The position numbers and the translations under genes are program-made. From Tidjanibacter sp. (GTDB taxonomy: Bacteria > Bacteroidota > Bacteroidia > Bacteroidales > Rikenellaceae), in assembly GCA_017936605.1 (NCBI GenBank), contig JAGBFH010000006.1:62001-126000 (forward strand): a stretch of DNA of 64,000 nucleotides, in the 5' to 3' direction. Numbering within the stretch: position 1 is the first letter of the stretch; every line of letters begins with the position of its first letter. Shown here in pieces: positions 14,303-24,224 of this stretch. The notes under the pieces were generated by a model, which saw only the letters and a list, made by a program, of their open reading frames with translations, did not search any database and was not told the DNA's origin.

Positions 14303-16588
14303 ATGAGGAATAGAATTTTGATACTTTTGCTGGCGCTTTTGGGGTGTGGGGCTGTGGCCTCGGCCCAGAATGTGCGTGGCGTTGTAAGGGATACCAATGG
14401 CGAGCCTCTGATTGGCGCAAGCGTCTATTGGGATGGTACGACGGTGGGTGTGGCTACCTCGGTGGATGGTAGCTATGAACTCTACCGCGTCAAGGGCTAC
14501 ACGAAACTCGTGGCCGCCTATGTGGGCTATGTGGATAGCATCGTGGAGGTTACCGACCAGGAGGTTGTGGACTTCACTCTCTCGGATGGCGTGGGCATTG
14601 AGGCCGTGGTTGTTGAGGGTGTCTCGACGGGCAAAATCCGCCAGAGCAGTATGATGGTGGGTGAGAATATCAGCTTCGCAGGTCTGTGTAAGATGGCTTG
14701 CTGCAACCTGGCCGAGAGCTTCGAGAACTCGGCAGCCGTTACGGTGGGCTATAGCGACGCTGTGAGTGGCAGCCGCCAAATCAAGATGCTCGGCTTGGCA
14801 GGTACCTACACCCAGATTCTCGACGAGAATAGGCCCATTATGCGCGGTATCGGCTCCCCCTACGGCCTGAATTATACGCCCGGTATGTGGCTCAACTCAA
14901 TTCAGGTGTCGAAGGGTATCGCCTCCGTAACCGCCGGTCACGAGGCTATGACGGGTCAGATTAACCTCGAGTATCGCAAGCCCACCGACGAGGAAAAATT
15001 CTTCCTGAACCTCTACTTCGATAATGAGCTCAAGCCCGAGGTTAATATCGCAATGCCTTTTGCTTTCGATAAGGATAAGAGGCTCACTACCAACATCCTG
15101 CTCCACTACTCGGGCGACACGCAGCCTATGGACCACAATGGTGACGGCTTCCGCGACCTGCCTATGGCACAGCAGATTAACTTCGCCAACCGCTGGCTCT
15201 ATCAGGCCAATGACGGTACCCAGTGGCGTTGGGGTTGGAGGTTTGTGAATGAGAACCGTGTGGGTGGCGATATGGAGTACACTCCCGAGCGCTACGACCA
15301 GATGGTGAGCGAGAAACAAATCTACGGCTCGGAGATTAAGAATATGGGGCTGAATATGTATCTGAAGGTGGGTAAACCCATTGGTGCAGCCGTTTGGGAT
15401 GCCGAGAACGAGGAGGAGAAACGCTCCAGCCTCGCCTTTGTGATGGATATTGATAACTTCAAAATGGATAGCTACTTCGGCCTTAATACCTACAATGGTG
15501 TCGATCAGTCCTTCTGGGGCAACCTCTCCTATCTGCACTACTTCTCGGGTCGCTCGTCGCTGACAGCCGGTGCTTCGTTCTGGGCACGCAACATCGAAGA
15601 GAGCGTCTTGCAGATGGGCCACGACCTCACGGGTGGTGGCGAGATGGTAGAGCCCGGTCTGTTTGCCGAGTACACCTACGCCATTAAGGATAAGTTCTCC
15701 ATTGTGGCAGGTGTGAGAGGCGACCTTGTAAGTGCCCCCATTGACGATGTCGCAATGAAGACCGACATTCTGGTAACTCCCCGTATGCACCTGCGCTACA
15801 ACTTCACCGAGCAGACCGTTCTGAGGGCTTCGGCAGGTCTGGGCTCAAGGAAAGTTATGCCCTTTACGGACAATATCTGGATGCTCGCAACGGGCCGCCA
15901 GATTGTCAACAACATTGAGGCTGGCAATGACTTGGAGCAGGCCGCAACCTTTGGCGGTAGCTTGAGCCATACCACAAGTCTTGTGGGATATAACGACTTG
16001 ACGGTGAGTGTGGATTTCTTCCGCACGCAGTTCAGCAACTCGGTCTATGCCGACCAGGAGTGGGCCGATGGCACCATCCGCCTCTACAACACCGACGCCC
16101 CCTCGTGGGCCAATAACTATCAGCTCGATGTGCAGTGGACCCCCGCCGAGGGCCTCGATATCTTCACCACCTTCCGCTACACCGACTCGCGCGTGACACT
16201 CGAGCGCGGCGGTGAGCAGATGTTGGTGGACAGACCTCTGGTTGGCAAGTTCAAAGGTCTTGTCAATGTGCAGTATGCCACTAAGTTCCGTCGTTGGGTC
16301 TTCGACTTTACGGCTCAGCTCAATGGCCCGATGCGCTTGCCCGCACTGGATGGCAACATTGCCGCTGCGGAGTATTCGCCCATCTACCCGATGTTCTACG
16401 GTCAGGTGAGCCACCGCGTGGGGCAGTGGGATATCTATGTGGGTTGTGAGAATATCCTCAATTTCATCCAGCAGAACCCCATCATCGGCATAGATGCCCC
16501 CTTCTCGCCCGACTTCAACTCGTCGGTGGTTTGGGGTCCCCTGATGGGTCGCAAAATCTACATCGGCGCAAGGTTCAACCTCTACTAA
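14303..16588 (+). CDS. TonB-dependent outer-membrane receptor, probably metal related
   Basis: A 761-residue outer-membrane receptor. After a signal peptide (about 1-21) comes a carboxypeptidase-D-like regulatory domain (RGVVRDTNGEPLIGASVYWD), then a plug domain containing CKMACCNLAESFENS and IKMLGLAGTYTQILDENRP, and a beta-barrel ending ARFNLY. The Cys cluster in the plug and the downstream gene for a heavy-metal-associated protein suggest transport of a metal such as copper; the substrate is inferred from context. The 27-base gaps on both sides point to one operon with dipeptidyl peptidase and the metal-binding protein. Confidence 0.9.
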   Translation: MRNRILILLLALLGCGAVASAQNVRGVVRDTNGEPLIGASVYWDGTTVGVATSVDGSYELYRVKGYTKLVAAYVGYVDSIVEVTDQEVVDFTLSDGVGIEAVVVEGVSTGKIRQSSMMVGENISFAGLCKMACCNLAESFENSAAVTVGYSDAVSGSRQIKMLGLAGTYTQILDENRPIMRGIGSPYGLNYTPGMWLNSIQVSKGIASVTAGHEAMTGQINLEYRKPTDEEKFFLNLYFDNELKPEVNIAMPFAFDKDKRLTTNILLHYSGDTQPMDHNGDGFRDLPMAQQINFANRWLYQANDGTQWRWGWRFVNENRVGGDMEYTPERYDQMVSEKQIYGSEIKNMGLNMYLKVGKPIGAAVWDAENEEEKRSSLAFVMDIDNFKMDSYFGLNTYNGVDQSFWGNLSYLHYFSGRSSLTAGASFWARNIEESVLQMGHDLTGGGEMVEPGLFAEYTYAIKDKFSIVAGVRGDLVSAPIDDVAMKTDILVTPRMHLRYNFTEQTVLRASAGLGSRKVMPFTDNIWMLATGRQIVNNIEAGNDLEQAATFGGSLSHTTSLVGYNDLTVSVDFFRTQFSNSVYADQEWADGTIRLYNTDAPSWANNYQLDVQWTPAEGLDIFTTFRYTDSRVTLERGGEQMLVDRPLVGKFKGLVNVQYATKFRRWVFDFTAQLNGPMRLPALDGNIAAAEYSPIYPMFYGQVSHRVGQWDIYVGCENILNFIQQNPIIGIDAPFSPDFNSSVVWGPLMGRKIYIGARFNLY

Positions 16589-16615
16589 TCCGCAATCAAT
16601 AAACACAAAAGCAAT

Positions 16616-17023
16616 ATGAAAAAACTACTTATTATTTTGATGGCTCTCACCCTCGGTATGGGTGTGACCGTAGCCCAGGACAAGAAGGTCAAGAAGGTCG
16701 AGACCGTGAAGTTCGTAACCAACCTCGATTGCGAGAACTGCGCAAAGAAGGTCCTCAATGTGATTCCTTTCAAGAAAGGTGTGAAGGATTGCGTTGTAGA
16801 TGTTCCCGCAAAGACCGTTGAGGTGACTTTCGATACCCGCAAGACCAACCGCGAGAGACTCGTTGAGGAGTTGGCAAAGATTGATGTGCTGGTTGTTGAG
16901 CACAATGCAGAGTGCAACGGCAACTGCGATGGCCAAACAGCAGGTAAAATCGTGGGCGAGCACTCCAAACAGGACGCTTGCTGCGACGGCCACGACCACA
17001 GCGGCCACAACCACTCTCATTAG
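16616..17023 (+). CDS. Secreted heavy-metal-associated (HMA) domain protein with His/Cys tail
   Basis: A 135-residue protein with a signal peptide (cleavage near AQD, about 21), then a ferredoxin-like HMA domain with the metal-binding CxxC in LDCENCAKK (C39, C42). The C-terminal tail adds CNGNC, DACCDGHDHSGHNHSH, a likely extra metal-binding stretch. It is probably a periplasmic copper or other soft-metal chaperone that works with the TonB receptor encoded just upstream. A hairpin terminator directly follows the gene. Metal identity is not readable from sequence. Confidence 0.9.
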   Translation: MKKLLIILMALTLGMGVTVAQDKKVKKVETVKFVTNLDCENCAKKVLNVIPFKKGVKDCVVDVPAKTVEVTFDTRKTNRERLVEELAKIDVLVVEHNAECNGNCDGQTAGKIVGEHSKQDACCDGHDHSGHNHSH

Positions 17024-17031
17024 TAACCCAT

Positions 17032-17062
17032 AGACCTCTGCCCTTTGGCGGAGGTCTTTTTT
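17032..17062 (+). terminator. Hairpin terminator after the HMA gene
   Basis: AGACCTCTGCC pairs (one G-U) with GGCGGAGGTCT across a 4-base loop and runs into TTTTTT. Confidence 0.85.
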
Positions 17063-17079
17063 AATTTATTTAATAAGGT

Positions 17080-18048
17080 ATGAGGAGTTTTGTAAAAATT
17101 TTAGTAATAGCAGCAGCCTCGGTGATTGTTGTTGCTTGTGGCCCGAAGGAGGCCGAAGTGCCCACCGTTTATATGACAACCGACATTTCGCCCGAGGGTT
17201 TGGTGAAGGTCTATGAGGCTCTGGGTGTGGACTTTGAGGGCAAAGCGGCTGTGAAAATATCCACCGGTGAGCGTGGCGGTCATAACTTCCTCCGTGCCGA
17301 CCTCATCAAAGACCTCGTGCAGAAGGTTGAGGGTACCATCGTGGAGTGCAATGTTGCCTACCCGGGTGCCCGCTACTCCACAGAGGAGCACTGGAACACC
17401 ATCAAGCTCCACGGCTTCTACGACATAGCCCCCTGCGACATTATGGACGAGGAGGGCGAGGTGAGGATTCCTGTGCAGGATACCACCCACATCAAGTTCA
17501 ACATCGTGGGCGACCACATCGCCAACTACGACTGGATGATTAACCTCGCGCACTTCAAGGGTCACACGATGGGTGGCTTCGGTGGCGTGCTCAAGAATCA
17601 ATCCATAGGCGTGGCCTCCTCCAACGGCAAGGCCTACATCCACTCGGCAGGCAAGGTGCTGACCAAAGAGGAACTCTGGGGCGGCATCGACAAGACCGAG
17701 CAGGACCACTTCCTCGAGGCTATGGCCTCAGCCGCACAGTCCGTTCACGAGTATTATGGCGGCAAGATGGTCTATATCAATGTGATGAACAACCTCTCTG
17801 TGGATTGCGACTGCAATGCCCACCCCGCAGACCCCGAGATGAATGATATAGGTATCCTCGCATCTCTCGACCCCGTGGCCCTCGATCAGGCTTGCGTGGA
17901 CCTGGTGTTCGAGTACCCCTCGACTGAGGGTGACGACGCCTCGGCACTCATCGAGCGCATAAACTCGCGCCACGGCATCCACATCATCGAGCACGCCGAA
18001 AAAATCGGCCTCGGTAGCCGCGCCTACGAACTGGTCTGCATTGACTAA
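17080..18048 (+). CDS. DUF362 domain lipoprotein
   Basis: A 322-residue protein with a lipoprotein signal ending VVACG (Cys about 20). The rest matches the DUF362 family: GERGGHNFLRADLIKDLV, the INLAHFKGHTMGGFGGVLKN motif, and a C-terminal PVALDQACVDLV stretch. The family is uncharacterised; some members carry ferredoxin domains, but none is visible here. A Cys pair, CDCN (about 246-249), may bind metal. It lies 18 bases after the terminator of the metal-related operon, so it may be expressed separately. A likely terminator is at 18152-18191. Confidence 0.88.
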   Translation: MRSFVKILVIAAASVIVVACGPKEAEVPTVYMTTDISPEGLVKVYEALGVDFEGKAAVKISTGERGGHNFLRADLIKDLVQKVEGTIVECNVAYPGARYSTEEHWNTIKLHGFYDIAPCDIMDEEGEVRIPVQDTTHIKFNIVGDHIANYDWMINLAHFKGHTMGGFGGVLKNQSIGVASSNGKAYIHSAGKVLTKEELWGGIDKTEQDHFLEAMASAAQSVHEYYGGKMVYINVMNNLSVDCDCNAHPADPEMNDIGILASLDPVALDQACVDLVFEYPSTEGDDASALIERINSRHGIHIIEHAEKIGLGSRAYELVCID

Positions 18049-18151
18049 TGATTTTTGCGCCTTTTTGTAAAAATGTGCCCGAAATACTTTTAGTGTAGCC
18101 TTTGCGCGGATAGCGGATGTGGCTGCTCCAAAAGCAGTACTTAAAATAGCT

Positions 18152-18191
18152 CGACACAGCCACTCAAACTTGTTTGAAAGTGGTTGTGTCG
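18152..18191 (+). terminator. Hairpin, likely terminator of the DUF362 gene
   Basis: CGACACAGCCACT pairs with AGTGGTTGTGTCG (one G-U pair) around a 14-base loop that can pair further, followed by TTCTATTTTATG. It sits about 100 bases after the stop. Confidence 0.6.
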
Positions 18192-18275
18192 TTCTATTTT
18201 ATGCTCTTTTTGCGAAGAGCCCACACATCCCCTCTCCCCGAAAACGCAATACGAAAAGCCTCATTTATTTACTAT

Positions 18276-18377
18276 AAGTCCCTAAGGTCATTAAGGTCAT
18301 TAAGGTCATTAAGGTCATTAAGGTCATTAAGGTCCCTAAGGTCCCTAAGGTCCTTAAATTCCCTAATCTCCCTCTAA
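18276..18377. repeat. 9-bp-period tandem array (taaggtcat units)
   Basis: About eight to ten copies of a 9-base unit, TAAGGTCAT drifting to TAAGGTCCC and TTAAATTCCC. Because 9 is divisible by 3, it makes a spurious frame of LRS repeats. Related arrays occur at 32408-32496, 36885-36920 and 54185-54235. Confidence 0.85.
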
Positions 18378-18458
18378 GATATGGCGGTGCCCCAGCTCCA
18401 CAAAAAACGAGGACCGTTTGGGTGGGGTTATTATCAAAGAGCTGTGCTCTTTGACCAA

Positions 18459-18490
18459 GTCCCCCTTTCTCAAAGGGGGATTTAGGGGGA
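18459..18490. repeat. REP-like palindrome (copy 1, divergent)
   Basis: TCCCCCTTTCTCAAAGGGGGATTTAGGGGGA forms a G/C-rich hairpin. It resembles, less closely, the elements at 19032, 36803, 54135 and 54254. Confidence 0.6.
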
Positions 18491-18514
18491 ATGTAAAAAT
18501 AGGAGCTGATTATT

Positions 18515-18566
18515 CAGCTCCACAAAAAAAGAGAGAACATTGGTTCTCTCTTTTTTTGTGGAGCTG
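18515..18566 (-). terminator. 24-bp perfect inverted repeat: tmRNA terminator overlapping its 3' end
   Basis: The arms 18515-18538 and 18543-18566 are exact complements around a 4-base loop, including A7/T7 runs. The inner part (18521-18560) is a standard bidirectional terminator; the outer part copies the last bases of tmRNA. A further GGAGCTG at 18502-18508 can pair with CAGCTCC at 18515-18521 instead, so two hairpins compete. Confidence 0.85.
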
Positions 18567-18961
18567 GGGGGAGTCGAACCCCCGTCCAAACAGTCTGCCT
18601 GAAGGCTTTCTACACGCTTATCCATCGCTTAATCCTCCTACTGCGGCCCGGTGAATGGCGACCAAACCGTAGTCCCAGTTCCTTAGTTTTCGCCCAGGCG
18701 GTCGGAACGCCCCGCGGGCTATCTTCTCATTGATGATACTCCGTATGCAGAGGCGACAAGAAGCGGGTCACTACTGCGGAGTACTCGTCCTCACACCAGC
18801 CTTGGGCGCGTGGATTAAGCCAATTAACTCGGTTAATTAAGCAGCGAGTGCGTAGCTATTATTGCCATTTAATTGTTTGAGCGTTGAGATTAACGAGCCC
18901 CCACACAAAGCTCGGCGTGCTTACCGACCTGCATGTCCTGCTGTCAAAACCGGTCAACCCC
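18559..18961 (-). ncRNA. ssrA: Transfer-messenger RNA (tmRNA)
   Basis: About 403 bases. The 5' end GGGGTTGACCGG (from 18961) pairs with the 3' end CAGCTCC(A) (at 18559) as the acceptor stem, and GGGGGTTCGACTCCCCC forms the T arm. The tag frame at 18837-18866 reads GNNSYALAA then TAA, of the usual ...YALAA type. CCA is not fully encoded (GCTCCAC follows), as often in Bacteroidetes. With SmpB it rescues stalled ribosomes and marks the product for proteolysis. A -7 element lies at 18979-18987, so a short 5' leader would be removed by RNase P. Confidence 0.96.
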
Positions 18962-18978
18962 AAGTCTGATAAGTGACT

Positions 18979-18987
18979 GCAAAGATA
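18979..18987 (-). promoter_or_regulatory. -7 element of the tmRNA promoter
   Basis: Minus strand reads TATCTTTGC, matching TAnnTTTG, 18 bases upstream of the mature 5' end. No clear -33 TTG at the right spacing. Confidence 0.6.
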
Positions 18988-19031
18988 ATGCAAAAAGATG
19001 AAATTGGAAAGTTATAAAGGGATATTAATAT

Positions 19032-19079
19032 TCCCTCCCCTAAGTTATGGTAGGGAGCCGGAGGGGTGGGAGAGTTCTG
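19032..19079. repeat. REP-like palindrome (copy 2)
   Basis: CCCTCCCCTAAGTTATGGTAGGG followed by GGAGGGGTGGGAGAGTTCTG. It shares the order CCCTCC-CTAAGTTA-GGGAGG-GGGGAGAGGTCTG with the copies at 36803 and 54135. Confidence 0.7.
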
Positions 19080-19096
19080 TTGGTGGGTGAAAAGTT

Positions 19097-20272
19097 CTAT
19101 CCGCGACGCAGAGTGATGACCACAACTTGCGGTTTGGCGCCAATGCGGAAGGGGATGCCGCCACCTATGCCGTCGCTCACAAAGAGTCTGCAATCCCCCT
19201 TCTCATAGAGGCCGCTCCAATAGTTATAAACAAGTGCTGCGGGCGACCATCCGCGAGGACCGACGGGCAGGCGCAGCTGCATAGCGTGCACGTGGCCCGA
19301 GAGAGTTAGTTCGGCCTCGGTGGCCGCCACAATGCTCTCCCACATCGTGGGTGTGTGGGCCAGCACGATATTGAAAGCACCCTCGGGGAGCGGGGCAAAG
19401 TGGGAGGAGTAGTCCTCGGTGACGGTAACGCCGTGGGAGCCCTTCTCGACTGACGAAGGGTAGTTTATGGCTGTGAGGTAGAGCGAGTCGCCACCCACGG
19501 GGAGTGCTACGCTCTGGTCGGTGATGTTCTGCCAGCCCATCTCTCTTTGGCGCTCAACGAGCAGGGCGCGGTGCTCCTCGCGGGGCAGAGTGAGGGTGTC
19601 GGTGATGTAGTCGCCGCGGTCGTGGTTGCCCAGTACGGTGTAGACCCCCAGAGGGGCTGTTATGCGGCCGAGGATGGCCATTGCGGCGGAATCCAGCTCA
19701 TTGTACTTGGCATTGACCATATCGCCGCAATCCACAACTAGGTCGGGATGGTGGCTCATAACCTCCCGCTGAACTCTCTCCAACAGCCTCTTTGTCGCCT
19801 GTCGTCTGCCGATGTGGAGGTCGGTTACCTGAACTATTTTGAGTCCGTCGGCCCCCTCGGGTAGGTTGTCGTAGTGGAGCGTAAGGTGGGTGGTGCGCAC
19901 TTGGTGGCGCTCCCAAAGTGTGCCGTAGGCAATCAGCACCGTAGCAAGTAGCGAAAAAACAGCTGCTACCCTAAGCGGCCACCTGCGTCGCTCCGAGGAG
20001 CAGAGTAGGGCGAGAGTGAGCGGCAACTTCCAGAAAAAATGGAGCAAGAAGAGGATGAAAATCGCGGAACTGAACGCGGAGAAGAGTGCCGACTCATCGT
20101 TGGTCCATTGGGATAGAATGAGTAAAATTGCATAGGGTATGACGCAAAGTCCCGTGAGGGTGTAGTAGAGGGTTTTGCGTGCCTTGTTTTGCCCTTTGAT
20201 TACCCTTTTGTGGAGGTAAAACTCCAGAGCGAAGGATATTGCAAAGAGCAGAATTACTATCTTGAGAAACAT
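19097..20272 (-). CDS. Membrane-anchored metallophosphoesterase (YaeI/YkuE type)
   Basis: A 391-residue protein. About four hydrophobic helices occupy residues 1-120; the rest is a calcineurin-like phosphoesterase with VTDLHIGRR (Asp, His), VVDCGDMVN (Asp), LGNHDRG (Asn-His-Asp) and the C-terminal SGHVHAMQ (His). These residues bind two metal ions. Related enzymes hydrolyse UDP-2,3-diacylglucosamine or other phosphoesters; the substrate here is unknown. It is divergent from ftsE, and a minus-strand TATCTTTGC (20305-20313) may be its -7 element. Confidence 0.9.
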   Translation of the reverse strand: MFLKIVILLFAISFALEFYLHKRVIKGQNKARKTLYYTLTGLCVIPYAILLILSQWTNDESALFSAFSSAIFILFLLHFFWKLPLTLALLCSSERRRWPLRVAAVFSLLATVLIAYGTLWERHQVRTTHLTLHYDNLPEGADGLKIVQVTDLHIGRRQATKRLLERVQREVMSHHPDLVVDCGDMVNAKYNELDSAAMAILGRITAPLGVYTVLGNHDRGDYITDTLTLPREEHRALLVERQREMGWQNITDQSVALPVGGDSLYLTAINYPSSVEKGSHGVTVTEDYSSHFAPLPEGAFNIVLAHTPTMWESIVAATEAELTLSGHVHAMQLRLPVGPRGWSPAALVYNYWSGLYEKGDCRLFVSDGIGGGIPFRIGAKPQVVVITLRRG

Positions 20273-20364
20273 TAGTAATCAGGTGTTTGGAGATTGATTA
20301 TGGCGCAAAGATAAGAAAAAATGTTTTTGAGGAGTAAAAAACTCAAAATATGTGCCTCGGGGGC

Positions 20365-20395
20365 TTTGAATTTTCGGCAAAAAACCCTATCTTTG
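20365..20395 (+). promoter_or_regulatory. Promoter of ftsE
   Basis: TTTG (20365-20368), 19 bases, TATCTTTG (20388-20395), an almost ideal Bacteroidetes promoter. The start of transcription near 20402 falls 18 bases before ATG 20420 and excludes the longer frame from 20321. Confidence 0.85.
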
Positions 20396-20419
20396 TTTGT
20401 TTTTAGAACGCGCTTTACG

Positions 20420-21148
20420 ATGAGTCGAAATACACTAATAGAATTGACGGATGTGGCTGTCTATCAGCCCGATGATGAGTTTTCGAAGTTTAGCTACGAT
20501 AACTCCACCCAGGTGCTTTCGGATGTGAACCTGTCGGTGGGCAGTGGCGAGATGGTCTATTTTATCGGTAAGGTTGGTAGTGGCAAGTCGTCGCTTCTGA
20601 AACTTCTTTATGCCGAGCTCCCACTTGTTGAGGGCAAGGCTCGTGTGCTTGGCTTCGATTTGGCCGCTTTGCGCCGCAAAGATATCCCCGCGCTTCGCCG
20701 TAAGATGGGCATCGTTTTTCAGGATTATCAACTCTTGCGCGATAGGAGTGTTTTTGAGAATCTGCGCTTTGTGATGAGGGCTACGGGCTGGAAGGATGAA
20801 CTGAAGATTAAATCGCGTGCCGAGGAGTTGCTGGTGCTCGTTGGTCTTGAGGGTAGGGGTGCGAAGATGCCCTATGAGCTCTCGGGAGGTGAGCAGCAGA
20901 GGCTTGTGATTGCCCGTGCGCTCATAAATGAGCCCGAGGTGATTATTGCCGATGAGCCCACAGGTAACCTGGACCCCAAGTCGGCAGACGACATTATGAA
21001 ACTCTTTCAGTCCATCGTTGAGCGCGGCTGCTCGGTCATTATGGCAACGCACAATGTGCAGCTCATAGGTCGCTATCCCGCGCGCACATATATGTTCCGC
21101 AAGGGGCGTATGGTGCTGGTGGAGAGTGATAAACTGGCAAATCTTTAG
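20420..21148 (+). CDS. ftsE: Cell division ABC transporter ATP-binding protein FtsE
   Basis: A 242-residue ABC ATPase. Walker A is GKVGSGKSS, the Q loop FQDYQLL, the signature LSGGEQQR, Walker [13 protein letters not shown], and the switch His MATHN. The DEPTGNLDP form and short length place it with FtsE/LolD-type ATPases, and the lack of a permease gene next door is usual for FtsE in Bacteroidetes. With FtsX it controls septal peptidoglycan hydrolases. The start at 20420 (MSRNTLIEL) follows from the promoter. gyrB begins 42 bases downstream and is probably co-transcribed. Confidence 0.88.
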   Translation: MSRNTLIELTDVAVYQPDDEFSKFSYDNSTQVLSDVNLSVGSGEMVYFIGKVGSGKSSLLKLLYAELPLVEGKARVLGFDLAALRRKDIPALRRKMGIVFQDYQLLRDRSVFENLRFVMRATGWKDELKIKSRAEELLVLVGLEGRGAKMPYELSGGEQQRLVIARALINEPEVIIADEPTGNLDPKSADDIMKLFQSIVERGCSVIMATHNVQLIGRYPARTYMFRKGRMVLVESDKLANL

Positions 21149-21184
21149 AGAGGGAAAAATATAGAAAAATAAGATATAAACTAA

Positions 21185-23152
<1,968 letters not shown>

Positions 23153-23188
23153 GAAAGAAATATAGGCGGCAAATTCCGCGTTACGCTC

Positions 23189-23235
23189 GAGGAGAAAATA
23201 CTCATTTACCTCAAGTAAACTCCGCTTTTCTCCTC
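23189..23235 (+). terminator. Hairpin after gyrB
   Basis: GAGGAGAAAA (23189-23198) and TTTTCTCCTC (23226-23235) pair, and the enclosed TTTAC...GTAAA can pair inside. No T-run follows directly, so termination is only likely. Confidence 0.5.
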
Positions 23236-23242
23236 TTCGCGA

Positions 23243-23430
23243 GCCTTGAATTTTCTCGCCTCTATTCCTTTCTGGGATGGCTCTGGTGCCAAACTAAAAC
23301 CAAGCCTTGAAATCCCTCCGTTCTATCCATTTGCGAGAGAAAGGTGGGTAGGGTAAAGAGGTGTTAGGGCAGAGGCCTTGAATTTTCTCGCCTCTATTCC
23401 TTTCTGGGATGTTTGGGACCACGCTAAAAC
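23243..23430. repeat. 37-bp direct repeats before udk
   Basis: An identical 37-base sequence beginning GCCTTGAATTTTCTCGCC occurs at 23243-23279 and 23375-23411, 132 bases apart. A looser copy begins at 23303 (GCCTTGAAATCCCTCC). After each exact copy similar sequence continues (CCAnnCTAAAAC), so the unit is about 70 bases. The region 23153-23506 otherwise holds only the gyrB hairpin and the udk leader. Confidence 0.85.
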
Positions 23431-23506
23431 GGTGTGTGTGAAGCAGGCCCCTGAAGGACAACTACTAAATAAGGTCGTTAGACTTTTGACTTTAGACGAA
23501 AATAAT

Positions 23507-24127
23507 ATGAATGTAACCATTATTGGCGTTGCAGGCGGTACCGGTAGCGGTAAGAGTACGCTTGTAAAGCGATTGCAGGAGGCTTTCGCAGGTGATGCAG
23601 TGGCAACCCTTTGCCACGACTATTACTACAAGTCGTTCCCCAATTTGACCTATGAGGAGCGCTGCAAACTCAACTATGACCATCCGCAGGCTTTCGATAC
23701 GGATATGATGGTTGAGCACATCAAGGCGCTCAAGAGCGGCGTGGCTATTGAGCACCCCGTTTACTCCTTCGTGGAGCACAATCGTACGGATGAGAAGGTG
23801 CCCGTCAAACCCTCCAAGGTCATCATCGTAGATGGTATCCTCATCTTCGAGAACAAGGAGCTGCGCGACTTGATGGACATCAAGGTCTTTGTGGATACCG
23901 ATGCCGACATTCGCCTCTCGCGTAGGATTCTGAGGGATGTGCAGGAGAGGGGCCGTTCGATGGAGTCGGTCATCACACAGTACACCACCACCGTGAAGCC
24001 TATGCACGAGGAGTTCGTGGAGCCCTCGAAGAAGTATGCCGATGTAATCATCCCCGAGGGTGGTTTCAACTCGGTGGCCGTATCGATGCTCATTGAGAAT
24101 ATCAAGTCCCTGATTAATAGGGAGTAG
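23507..24127 (+). CDS. udk: Uridine kinase
   Basis: A 206-residue nucleoside kinase that phosphorylates uridine and cytidine in pyrimidine salvage. P-loop GGTGSGKSTL begins near residue 10, followed by CHDYYYKS, the LNYDHPQAFD nucleoside site and YTTTVKPMHEEFVEPSKKYAD. The length is normal. The frame is open from 23378, but those 43 codons are encoded by the 37-bp repeat; ATG 23507 (MNVTIIGVAGG) matches the family start. Confidence 0.95.
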   Translation: MNVTIIGVAGGTGSGKSTLVKRLQEAFAGDAVATLCHDYYYKSFPNLTYEERCKLNYDHPQAFDTDMMVEHIKALKSGVAIEHPVYSFVEHNRTDEKVPVKPSKVIIVDGILIFENKELRDLMDIKVFVDTDADIRLSRRILRDVQERGRSMESVITQYTTTVKPMHEEFVEPSKKYADVIIPEGGFNSVAVSMLIENIKSLINRE

Positions 24128-24224
24128 AGAACCGATTTTTTGCGTTTGGCTGTTGTGTGTGAGAGAGTGTGTGAGAAAAAAAAGTGACAACAGTACCCAA
24201 ATGTATAACCAAAAATAGAACAAT

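Noticed and set aside
12155-14779. 874-codon minus-strand frame opposite dipeptidyl peptidase IV
   Set aside because: Antisense shadow; His/Ile-rich composition without family features, while the plus strand encodes a full S9B peptidase.
18174-18377. 67-codon plus-strand frame with LRS repeats
   Set aside because: It is produced by the 9-bp tandem array, whose period keeps the frame open; no family or start signal.
18276-18377. CRISPR-like array
   Set aside because: The units are 9 bases long with no spacers, and no cas genes are present.
18418-18654. 78-codon plus-strand frame
   Set aside because: It runs into the tmRNA gene on the opposite strand and through hairpin repeats.
23378-23506. 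43-codon N-terminal extension of udk
   Set aside because: Encoded by the 37-bp repeat region; the uridine kinase domain begins at 23507.
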